Positions 51,358 to 57,491 of a stretch of 57,491 nucleotides of DNA are shown here, piece after piece. How positions within the stretch are numbered: the first letter of the stretch is position 1; every line of letters begins with the position of its first letter. The stretch lies in assembly GCA_903900705.1 (NCBI GenBank), contig CAIUOG010000142.1:1-57491 (forward strand), written 5' to 3'. The notes beneath the pieces are model-generated. The model was given only the letters and a program-made list of their open reading frames with translations, was not told the DNA's origin and made no database searches. Both the position numbers and the translations under genes were made by a program. The stretch comes from an uncultured Acidobacteriia bacterium. GTDB lineage: Bacteria > Acidobacteriota > Terriglobia > Bryobacterales > Bryobacteraceae.

Positions 51358-52439
51358 GCCTGTTCCTCATGGCCGGCGGAGGCACGGGCGGGCACGTTAT
51401 CCCGGCCCTCGCCGTCGCGCGCGAACTCACCCGCGCCGGCCACCAGGTTCTTTTCGTCGGTACCGATCGCGGCGTCGAAGCGCGACTCGTACCCGCCGCC
51501 GGCTTCCGCCTCGAAAAAATTCGCGTCGGCGGCCTGAAAAATCTCGGCCTTGCCACCAAAATCACCAGCCTCTGGCGCCTGCTCACAGAGACCGCCTCTA
51601 TCCTGAAACGCTTCTCCGAATGGAAGCCCGCCGCCGTCTTCAGCATGGGCGGCTACGTCGCCGGTCCCCCCGTTCTCGCCGCGCTCCTGCGGGGCGTTCC
51701 CGTTGTCATCATGGAACCCAACGCCGTCCCCGGCGTCACCAATCGCTGGATCGCCGGCCGCGTCTCCCGCGCCCTCATCAGCTTTGAAGAAACCGCGCGC
51801 TTCTTCCCCAAAGGCCGCACCGAACTCACCGGCCTGCCCGTCCGCGCCGAATTTTTCGATCTCGCCCCCAAACCGCCGTCCCACGAATTCACCGTCCTCA
51901 TCACCGGCGGCAGCCAGGGTTCGCGCACCCTCAACAACGCCGCCCGCGCCAGTTGGCCGCTCTTCAAAAGCTCCGGACTGCCCGTGCGCTTTCTCCACCA
52001 GACCGGCACTCCCATGTTTGCCGAACTCCACGCCGACTTCGCCGCCACCGGCCTCGCCGGCGAAGTCACCGCCTTCCTCACGGACATGCCCGCCGCCTTC
52101 GCCCAGGCGGACTTAATCATCTGCCGTTCCGGCGCGGGCTCGGTCTCCGAACTCGCCGCCGCCGGCAAACCCTCCGTGCTCATCCCGTTCCCCTTCGCCG
52201 CCGACGATCACCAGCTCAAAAACGCCCAGGCCTTCGAACGCGCCGGCGCAGCCGAACTCTCTCTCGATCGCGACTGGACCGCCGAACGTCTCTTCGATGC
52301 CGTCAGCCGCCTCTCCCACGACCGCGCCCGCCTCGCCGCCATGGCCAACAGCGCCAAAACCCTTGCCAGACGCGGCGCCGCCACCCGCGCCGCCCAAATT
52401 CTGATTGACAGCGTTCCGGGTAACCGAAACAATAGTTAG
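51354..52439 (+). CDS. murG: UDP-GlcNAc transferase MurG (lipid II synthase)
   Basis: 361 aa peripheral membrane GT-B enzyme adding GlcNAc to lipid [17 protein letters not shown] is the N-terminal acceptor-side motif, [15 protein letters not shown] and [12 protein letters not shown] follow, and the donor side has [46 protein letters not shown] start overlapping the ftsW stop. Only five bases separate it from murC. Confidence 0.96.
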   Translation: MSLFLMAGGGTGGHVIPALAVARELTRAGHQVLFVGTDRGVEARLVPAAGFRLEKIRVGGLKNLGLATKITSLWRLLTETASILKRFSEWKPAAVFSMGGYVAGPPVLAALLRGVPVVIMEPNAVPGVTNRWIAGRVSRALISFEETARFFPKGRTELTGLPVRAEFFDLAPKPPSHEFTVLITGGSQGSRTLNNAARASWPLFKSSGLPVRFLHQTGTPMFAELHADFAATGLAGEVTAFLTDMPAAFAQADLIICRSGAGSVSELAAAGKPSVLIPFPFAADDHQLKNAQAFERAGAAELSLDRDWTAERLFDAVSRLSHDRARLAAMANSAKTLARRGAATRAAQILIDSVPGNRNNS

Positions 52440-52444
52440 AACTA

Positions 52445-53821
52445 ATGTTTTTTTCACGGCAGCATCTCCACTTCGCGGGTATCGGGGGAATCGGCATGAG
52501 CGGCATTGCCGAGGTGCTGTTGAACCTTGGCTACACCATCTCTGGTTCTGACCTCAAACTCACCGCTACCACAGATCGCCTCGCCAGCCTCGGCGCAACC
52601 GTCTATGAGGGGCACGCCGCCAAAAACGTCGCCGGCGCCAAGGCCCTCGTCGTCAGTTCCGCCGTCGACGAATCGAACCCCGAAGTCCAGGAAGCCCGCC
52701 GCCTCCAGATCCCCGTCATCCCGCGCGGCGAACTGCTCGCCGAACTGATGCGCCTCAAGTACGGCATCGCCGTCGCCGGCAGCCATGGCAAGACCACCAC
52801 CACTTCCATGGTCGCCACCATCCTCAGCCATGCCGGCATGGACCCCACCGTCGTCGTCGGCGGCAAAGTCGCCGCCATGGGCGGCTCCAACGCCCGCGTC
52901 GGCAAGAGTGATTTCCTCGTCGTCGAATCGGACGAAAGCGATGGTTCCTTCCTCAAACTCTCGCCCATTCTCGCCGTCGTCACCAATATTGACCGCGAGC
53001 ATCTCGACCACTACGCCAATATCGAGGTAATCCGCGCCGCCTTTACCGAATTCGTCAACAAAGTCCCGTTCTACGGCGCGGCCATCCTCTGCCTCGATAG
53101 CGAAAACATCCAGAGCATCCTGCCCGACATCCGCCGCCGCACCATCACCTACGGCCTGAGCGCGCAGGCCGATTATCGTCCCGGCGACGTGGAACACACC
53201 GAACTCCACACCACCTTCCGCCTTCGCAGCCGCACGGCGGATCTCGGCGAATTCCACCTGAATATTCCGGGTGATCACAACGTCCTCAACGCCACCGCCG
53301 CCATCGCCGTCGCCCTCGAAATGGGCGTCGAGCCCGACGTCATCCGCGAAGGTCTCCGCAAATTCACCGGCGTGGGCCGCCGCTTTGAAATCCGCGGCGA
53401 AGTCGGCGGCGTCACCGTTGTCGATGATTACGGCCATCACCCCACCGAAGTCCAGGCCACTCTCGCCGCCGCCAAATCCGTCTCGAAGGGGCGCGTCCAC
53501 GTCCTCTTTCAGCCCCACCGTTACACCCGCACGCAGCACCTGCTCGATGACTTTGCCCGCGCCTTCCACTCGGCCGACCGCGTCATCATGCTCGACATCT
53601 ACGCCGCTTCGGAAAAGCCCATCCCCGGCGTTACCAGCCAGGCTCTCGTCGAACGCATGCGCCAGTTCGGCCACCGCGGCGTCGAATACGCGGGGGCAAA
53701 TGACGTGGGTGTTGACATGATCACGCAGGGCGTCCGGCCCGGCGACATGCTTCTCACCCTCGGCGCAGGCAGCGTCTCCCAACTGGGCGAAAAGATTCTG
53801 GAGAAACTTCGCAATGCCTAA
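52445..53821 (+). CDS. murC: UDP-MurNAc-L-alanine ligase MurC
   Basis: 458 aa. [18 protein letters not shown] is the N-terminal UDP-binding signature, [17 protein letters not shown] the ATP site, [10 protein letters not shown] and [10 protein letters not shown] the central motifs, and [14 protein letters not shown] with [15 protein letters not shown] the C-terminal domain. Adds L-alanine to UDP-MurNAc. murB, which makes UDP-MurNAc and often follows murC, is missing here: ftsQ begins eight bases before the murC stop. Confidence 0.96.
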   Translation: MFFSRQHLHFAGIGGIGMSGIAEVLLNLGYTISGSDLKLTATTDRLASLGATVYEGHAAKNVAGAKALVVSSAVDESNPEVQEARRLQIPVIPRGELLAELMRLKYGIAVAGSHGKTTTTSMVATILSHAGMDPTVVVGGKVAAMGGSNARVGKSDFLVVESDESDGSFLKLSPILAVVTNIDREHLDHYANIEVIRAAFTEFVNKVPFYGAAILCLDSENIQSILPDIRRRTITYGLSAQADYRPGDVEHTELHTTFRLRSRTADLGEFHLNIPGDHNVLNATAAIAVALEMGVEPDVIREGLRKFTGVGRRFEIRGEVGGVTVVDDYGHHPTEVQATLAAAKSVSKGRVHVLFQPHRYTRTQHLLDDFARAFHSADRVIMLDIYAASEKPIPGVTSQALVERMRQFGHRGVEYAGANDVGVDMITQGVRPGDMLLTLGAGSVSQLGEKILEKLRNA

Positions 53822-54608
53822 AGCTCCCGCCCCCCAAAAGCCGAAAGCGAACTGGCGTCTGTGGCTCCGCGTCACCGTCTGGTTCAGCCTCTTCGTCTGT
53901 GTCGCCTGGGGTGGGAATGAACTGCGGAACTTCCTTCTCAAAGACCAGCGCTTCGGCCTCGCCTGCGACCCCTCCGAACCCACCTGCCCGCTCCTCGAAA
54001 TCAAGGGCGTCCAGTACGCCAGCCGCGCTAAAATTCAGGGTATTTTCACGCCGGATTTCGGCCGCAGCGTCTTTGATCTGCCTCTCGCCGAACGCCGCCG
54101 CCACCTGCTCGCCATAGACTGGGTCCGCACCGCGTCCATCTCCCGCGTCTGGCCGAATCACATCGTCGTCAACGTCACCGAACGCAAGCCTGTCGCTTTT
54201 GCGAAACTCCCCGTCAACGGCACCGCGCGCCACTGGATGGCCCTCGTCGATCAGGATGGCGCGCTCATGACCCTCCCTCGCGGCGTCCGTTTCCACCTGC
54301 CCGTCCTCAGCGGCATCAATGAGGATCAGTCCGACGAAGATCGCCGCATCCGCGTCAAAGCCATGCAGCACCTGCTCGAAGATCTGGGCCCCCAGTCCAA
54401 AGATATTTCCGAAGTCAATGCCGCCAGCATGCAGGAAATGCGCGTCATCGCCGAAGTCGACGGCCAGGGCGTCGAACTCTGGATCGGCGACCAGCACTAC
54501 CGCTCGCGCTACATGAACTTCCTCAATCACTATCGCGACATCCGCACGCACTCGGAACAGGCCAGCACCTTCGATTTACGTTTGGACGACCGGATTTTGG
54601 CCAGATAG
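53814..54608 (+). CDS. ftsQ: Divisome protein FtsQ/DivIB
   Basis: 264 aa bitopic protein. A basic N terminus is followed by a membrane helix (about 18-37, [19 protein letters not shown]), then a POTRA domain ([64 protein letters not shown]) and a beta domain. It scaffolds FtsL/FtsB and the FtsWI complex. The start overlaps murC by eight bases. Ends 31 bases before ftsA. Confidence 0.93.
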   Translation: MPKAPAPQKPKANWRLWLRVTVWFSLFVCVAWGGNELRNFLLKDQRFGLACDPSEPTCPLLEIKGVQYASRAKIQGIFTPDFGRSVFDLPLAERRRHLLAIDWVRTASISRVWPNHIVVNVTERKPVAFAKLPVNGTARHWMALVDQDGALMTLPRGVRFHLPVLSGINEDQSDEDRRIRVKAMQHLLEDLGPQSKDISEVNAASMQEMRVIAEVDGQGVELWIGDQHYRSRYMNFLNHYRDIRTHSEQASTFDLRLDDRILAR

Positions 54609-54639
54609 ACCAGGGAAAGATAATCAGGAAAAGAACAAA

Positions 54640-55839
54640 ATGAGCACCAATCCTATCTACGCGACCGGTCTTGACGCGGGCAGTACGTTTACCCGGTGCG
54701 TGATTGCCACCGCGGAGGACGAGCGCTTTCGCTTCCTTGGCTATGGCTGCGTTCCGTCAGATGGCTGGGCGAAGGGCCGCATTGCGGATCAGAATGCCGT
54801 CTCCGCCTGCATTCACGCCGCCGTCGTGCAGGCGGAGGAAATGGCGCACGCCACCATCGAAACCGTCGTCGCCGGCGTCGGTGGCCTCTCCGTCCGCGGC
54901 GATAATACGCGCGGCAAATGGGATCTCGGCCGTCCCCGCGAAATTACCGATAAAGACATCCGGCGCGCCATGGAAAACTCCAGGAACGTCAAAATGCCGG
55001 AAGACCGCATGCTCCTCCAGGTTCTCCCGCAGGACTTCGTTGTCGACGACCACCCCGGCTTCCACGATCCCCGCCAGATGCTCGGTTCCGTCCTCGAAGC
55101 CAACGCGCACCTCGTCACCGTCTCCGCCGCCGAACATGCCCACCTCGTCGGCGCAATCAACAAGGCCCACCTCGCCGTCGATGAAACCATCTACGAAGCC
55201 ATGGCCGCCTGCTACGCCACCGTCCTCGAAGACGACCGCCGCGATGGCGTCGCCGTCATCGATATTGGTCAGCATTCCACCGAACTCGTCTGCTTTTACG
55301 GAGAATCCGGCCAGCTCGCCGCCACCCTCAAAATCTGCGGAGATCATTTCTCCCGCGATCTCGCCCATGCCCTCCGCATCCCCATCGAAGCCGCCTCGGT
55401 CGTGAAAGAGCAGTTCGGCAGCGCCATCGCCCATGGCACGCCCGAAAACAGCGTCGTCGAAGTCCCGTACCTCGAAGGCCGCGAAGCCCGCGACGTGCCC
55501 CGTCGCTTTATCAACGAAATTCTCGAATCCCGCACCGTGGAGCTCTTCGAAATGGTGCGCGGTGAACTCGCCCGCTACGGCATGCAGAACGCCCTCTCGA
55601 ACGGCGTCGTCATCTGCGGCGCGGGCGCGCTGCTCTCCGGCATCTGCGATGTTGCCGAGCGCGTCCTCCAGTGCCCGGCCCGCATCGGCATCGCCCAGGG
55701 CATTCTCGACTGGCCCGAGGAACTGAAGGACCCCGCCTGGACCACCGCCGCCGGCCTCGCCATGTACTCCGCCCGCCTGCGCTGCCACAGCCACGTCGAT
55801 AAACAATCCGACGGCGCCATCGCCCGTTATCTGAAATAA
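54640..55839 (+). CDS. ftsA: Cell-division actin homologue FtsA
   Basis: 399 aa. ATGLDAGSTFTRCVIA (phosphate 1), VIDIGQHSTELVCFY (phosphate 2), the GDHFSRDLAHALRIP stretch and VICGAGALLSGICDVAERVL (adenosine motif) identify the actin fold, with the 1C subdomain between. FtsA anchors FtsZ to the membrane through a C-terminal amphipathic helix. Here the chain ends in GAIARYLK soon after GLAMYSARLR, with no clear linker and no Trp/Arg-rich helix as found at the C terminus of other FtsA proteins. Location between ftsQ and ftsZ is standard. Confidence 0.93.
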   Translation: MSTNPIYATGLDAGSTFTRCVIATAEDERFRFLGYGCVPSDGWAKGRIADQNAVSACIHAAVVQAEEMAHATIETVVAGVGGLSVRGDNTRGKWDLGRPREITDKDIRRAMENSRNVKMPEDRMLLQVLPQDFVVDDHPGFHDPRQMLGSVLEANAHLVTVSAAEHAHLVGAINKAHLAVDETIYEAMAACYATVLEDDRRDGVAVIDIGQHSTELVCFYGESGQLAATLKICGDHFSRDLAHALRIPIEAASVVKEQFGSAIAHGTPENSVVEVPYLEGREARDVPRRFINEILESRTVELFEMVRGELARYGMQNALSNGVVICGAGALLSGICDVAERVLQCPARIGIAQGILDWPEELKDPAWTTAAGLAMYSARLRCHSHVDKQSDGAIARYLK

Positions 55840-55867
55840 AGATTGAAGAAGGAGAACCGCCTCACAA

Positions 55868-57052
55868 ATGGACATGCTCAAGTACGAACTGCAGGATGAT
55901 ACGCGCAAAGGCGCGCGCATCAAGGTCATCGGCGTCGGAGGCGGCGGTTCCAACGCCGTCGGCCGCATGTATGAGGAAGGGCTCGAAGGCGTCGAGTTCT
56001 ACATCATGAACACCGATGCGCAGGCGCTTGAGGCCTCCAAAGTTCCCAACAAAATTCAAATCGGCGAAAAGATCACCCACGGCCTCGGCGCGGGTTCTGA
56101 TCCCGCCGTCGGCCGCCAGGCCGCCCTCGAAGACACCGAACGCATCCTCGCCATTCTCGAAGGCGCGGATCTCGTCTTCGTCACCGCTGGCCTCGGCGGC
56201 GGTACCGGCGCGGGCGCGCTTCCCGTCGTCGCCTCCCTCGCCAAGGAACTCGACGCCCTCACCATCGCCATCGTCACCAAACCCTTCACCTTCGAAGGCG
56301 GCAAGCGCATGCGTCAGGCCGACCGCAGCGTGGCCGATCTCGCCGAATCCGTCGACATTCTCACCACCATCCCCAACGACCGCCTTCTCAAAATCGCCCC
56401 CAAAGGCGCCAGCATGGCTCAGGCCTTCAAAATGGCCGACGACGTTCTCCGCCAGGCCGTCGAAGGCATCAGCGAACTCATCCTCACCCCCGGCCTCATC
56501 AACCTCGATTTCTCAGACGTCAAAGCCGCCATCTCCGGCATGGGCATCGCCCTCATCGGCAACGCCACCGCCAAAGGCCCCAACGCCGTTGTCGATGCAG
56601 CCCTCGCCGCCATCAACTCCCCGCTGCTCGAAGACACCCGCATCCGCGGCGCGCGCCAGGTCCTCCTCAACATCACCGCTTCGCCGGACATCGGCCTCCA
56701 CGAACTCAACGAAGCCTGCTCCATCATCCGCGAAGCCAGCGGTTCCGATGACCTCCAGCTGAACTTCGGCGTCATTGCCAAAGAATCCATGGGCGATTCC
56801 GTCAAAATCACCGTCATCGCCACCGCTTTCGCGCCCATCCCGGAACCCGTGCCCGAGCCCGTCATCGCCGCCCTGCCGCCCAGCGAATTTTTCGCCGATC
56901 GCCCGGTCGTTGCCGAAGCGCCCGCGCCCGCCCCGCCGCCCCCCGTCGCGGAAACACCCGCCGCCCCCGCCGAAACCGCCGGGCCCGAACCCGTCTACGA
57001 CGAAGAACTCGACGTCCCCGCCTACCTGCGCCAGGGCAAACTCATCGGCTGA
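55868..57052 (+). CDS. ftsZ: Cell-division GTPase FtsZ
   Basis: 394 aa. KVIGVGGGGSNAVGRM is the nucleotide-binding start, the tubulin signature reads GGGTGAGALP (GGGTGTG in most FtsZ), and the T7 synergy loop INLDFSDVKA supplies the catalytic aspartate. The C-terminal linker of about 65 residues is Pro/Ala-rich and the conserved tail is LDVPAYLRQGKLIG, equivalent to the DIPAFLR peptide that binds FtsA and ZipA. AAGGAG is 13 bases before the ATG. Last gene of the cluster. Confidence 0.96.
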   Translation: MDMLKYELQDDTRKGARIKVIGVGGGGSNAVGRMYEEGLEGVEFYIMNTDAQALEASKVPNKIQIGEKITHGLGAGSDPAVGRQAALEDTERILAILEGADLVFVTAGLGGGTGAGALPVVASLAKELDALTIAIVTKPFTFEGGKRMRQADRSVADLAESVDILTTIPNDRLLKIAPKGASMAQAFKMADDVLRQAVEGISELILTPGLINLDFSDVKAAISGMGIALIGNATAKGPNAVVDAALAAINSPLLEDTRIRGARQVLLNITASPDIGLHELNEACSIIREASGSDDLQLNFGVIAKESMGDSVKITVIATAFAPIPEPVPEPVIAALPPSEFFADRPVVAEAPAPAPPPPVAETPAAPAETAGPEPVYDEELDVPAYLRQGKLIG

Positions 57053-57065
57053 TTCGCACGGCGCC

Positions 57066-57087
57066 GGAGAGCCCCAACGGGCTCCCC
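57066..57087. terminator. Hairpin between ftsZ and the convergent DinB gene
   Basis: GAGCCC, loop CAAC, GGGCTC, extendable with GG/CC after one mismatch (57066-57087). No T-run follows, so termination would be weak or protein-assisted. It lies in the 46-base gap between converging stops. Confidence 0.4.
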
Positions 57088-57098
57088 GGCCCTCTCCC

Positions 57099-57491
57099 CT
57101 ACATATCCATATAAGGCATCGGCGGCGTCACCCCATTCAGCCGCGCATAAATCGTCAGCGCCCCCCGGTGATGCGCCGTATGGTCCGTCAACGCCCCAAA
57201 AACCGCCATCCGCGGAGCCCCGCCCATAATCGGTCCCTCGCTCAGCGGCATCATCAAATCCGCATCGCTCTTCGTCCCCACCAGCGCCTTCGCCGCCTCA
57301 ATCTCCTTGTCGAAAAACGCCTTCGCCGCAGCCAGAGACGTATAACCCATCACAATCCGCGCATGCCCCTCGAAGTCCATATTGAAGCCTTCCGCCCCGA
57401 ACGCCCCGTCCATAAACCACCCCACCGTATGCGCCGCGTGCGCCACCTGCTGCGCCGCCGTCATCACCCCCTCCGCCGGTGCGTAAGTGGA
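57099..57491 (-). CDS. DinB-family protein, 5' end outside the window
   Basis: C-terminal 130 residues of a DinB/DUF1572-type four-helix protein. AQQVAHAAHTVGWFMD with the first histidine, and ALTDHTAHHRGALTIYARLNG with the HxxHHRG motif, are the metal-binding ligands of the family. The frame remains open through STYAPAEGV to the right edge at 57491, so the gene is cut there; the in-frame starts at 57465 and 57462 are internal. DinB-like proteins often act as bacillithiol or mycothiol-type transferases or have unknown roles. Confidence 0.8.
   Translation of the reverse strand, partial: STYAPAEGVMTAAQQVAHAAHTVGWFMDGAFGAEGFNMDFEGHARIVMGYTSLAAAKAFFDKEIEAAKALVGTKSDADLMMPLSEGPIMGGAPRMAVFGALTDHTAHHRGALTIYARLNGVTPPMPYMDM

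Overview
The window is a GC-rich, gene-dense bacterial chromosome segment with no gap between genes longer than about 250 bases. It most likely comes from an Acidobacteriota of the Solibacter/Bryobacter type. The strongest pointer is the C-terminal half of the exported protein at 19443-20762, which looks like the domain first described as repeated in Candidatus Solibacter usitatus. The protein at 11684-12403 also resembles lineage-restricted proteins of that group. A complete Gram-negative style division cluster with a DNPR-type (meso-diaminopimelate) MurE, a tripartite RND pump and a beta-barrel protein indicate a diderm cell. No tRNA, rRNA, CRISPR array, insertion sequence or phage gene was seen.

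Layout. (1) 11-6094, minus strand: a six-gene carotenoid operon with no spacing at all between genes (crtB, crtI, an alpha/beta-hydrolase fold protein with cysteine in the nucleophile position, a GGPP synthase, a second CrtI-type enzyme, a CruF-type hydratase). (2) 6173-8263, plus: STAS-domain protein, thioredoxin-fold redoxin, an isolated NuoI-like ferredoxin subunit, serine acetyltransferase. (3) 8260-12403, minus: lineage-specific membrane protein, CstA-type transporter with its small YbdD-like partner, then a tightly coupled pair of unknown function (a possible cargo or toxin-like protein plus a zinc-ribbon protein). (4) 12520-14334, plus: exported TPR protein and two tiny zinc-ribbon proteins whose 3' ends carry different 18-bp tandem repeats. 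(5) 14361-19382, minus: ornithine-cyclodeaminase family enzyme, ABC-F protein, CAAX-protease relative, LigC-like dehydrogenase, SRPBCC protein. (6) 19443-22357, plus: heme-motif/Reeler-like/Solibacter-domain exported protein overlapping a flavoenzyme, then YceI. (7) 22365-24851, minus: FAH-family hydrolase, ispG, DUF2203. (8) 25003-30307: hfq-hflX, pgsA, a RodZ-like protein (minus), an animal-type glutaminyl cyclase and truB. (9) 30442-37070: RND pump, adaptor and TolC-like channel behind two inverted repeats. (10) 37075-40543: small zinc protein, purS, glmS, YjbQ, beta-barrel protein. (11) 40795-57052: mraZ-rsmH-ftsL-ftsI-murE-murF-mraY-murD-ftsW-murG-murC-ftsQ-ftsA-ftsZ, lacking murB and ddl. 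A DinB-family gene runs off the right edge.

How it fits together: IspG feeds the isoprenoid pathway that the GGPP synthase, CrtB, CrtI and CruF turn into an acyclic, probably hydroxylated carotenoid. GlmS supplies amino sugar to the Mur enzymes in the division cluster. Translational coupling through ATGA or GTGA overlaps recurs in the carotenoid operon, the unknown pair, the Reeler-like/flavoenzyme pair, the cyclase/truB pair and the division cluster. The least explained parts are the pair at 8260-9413, the cysteine-type hydrolase in the carotenoid operon, the small zinc-ribbon genes with tandem repeats, and the heme-motif/flavoenzyme pair.
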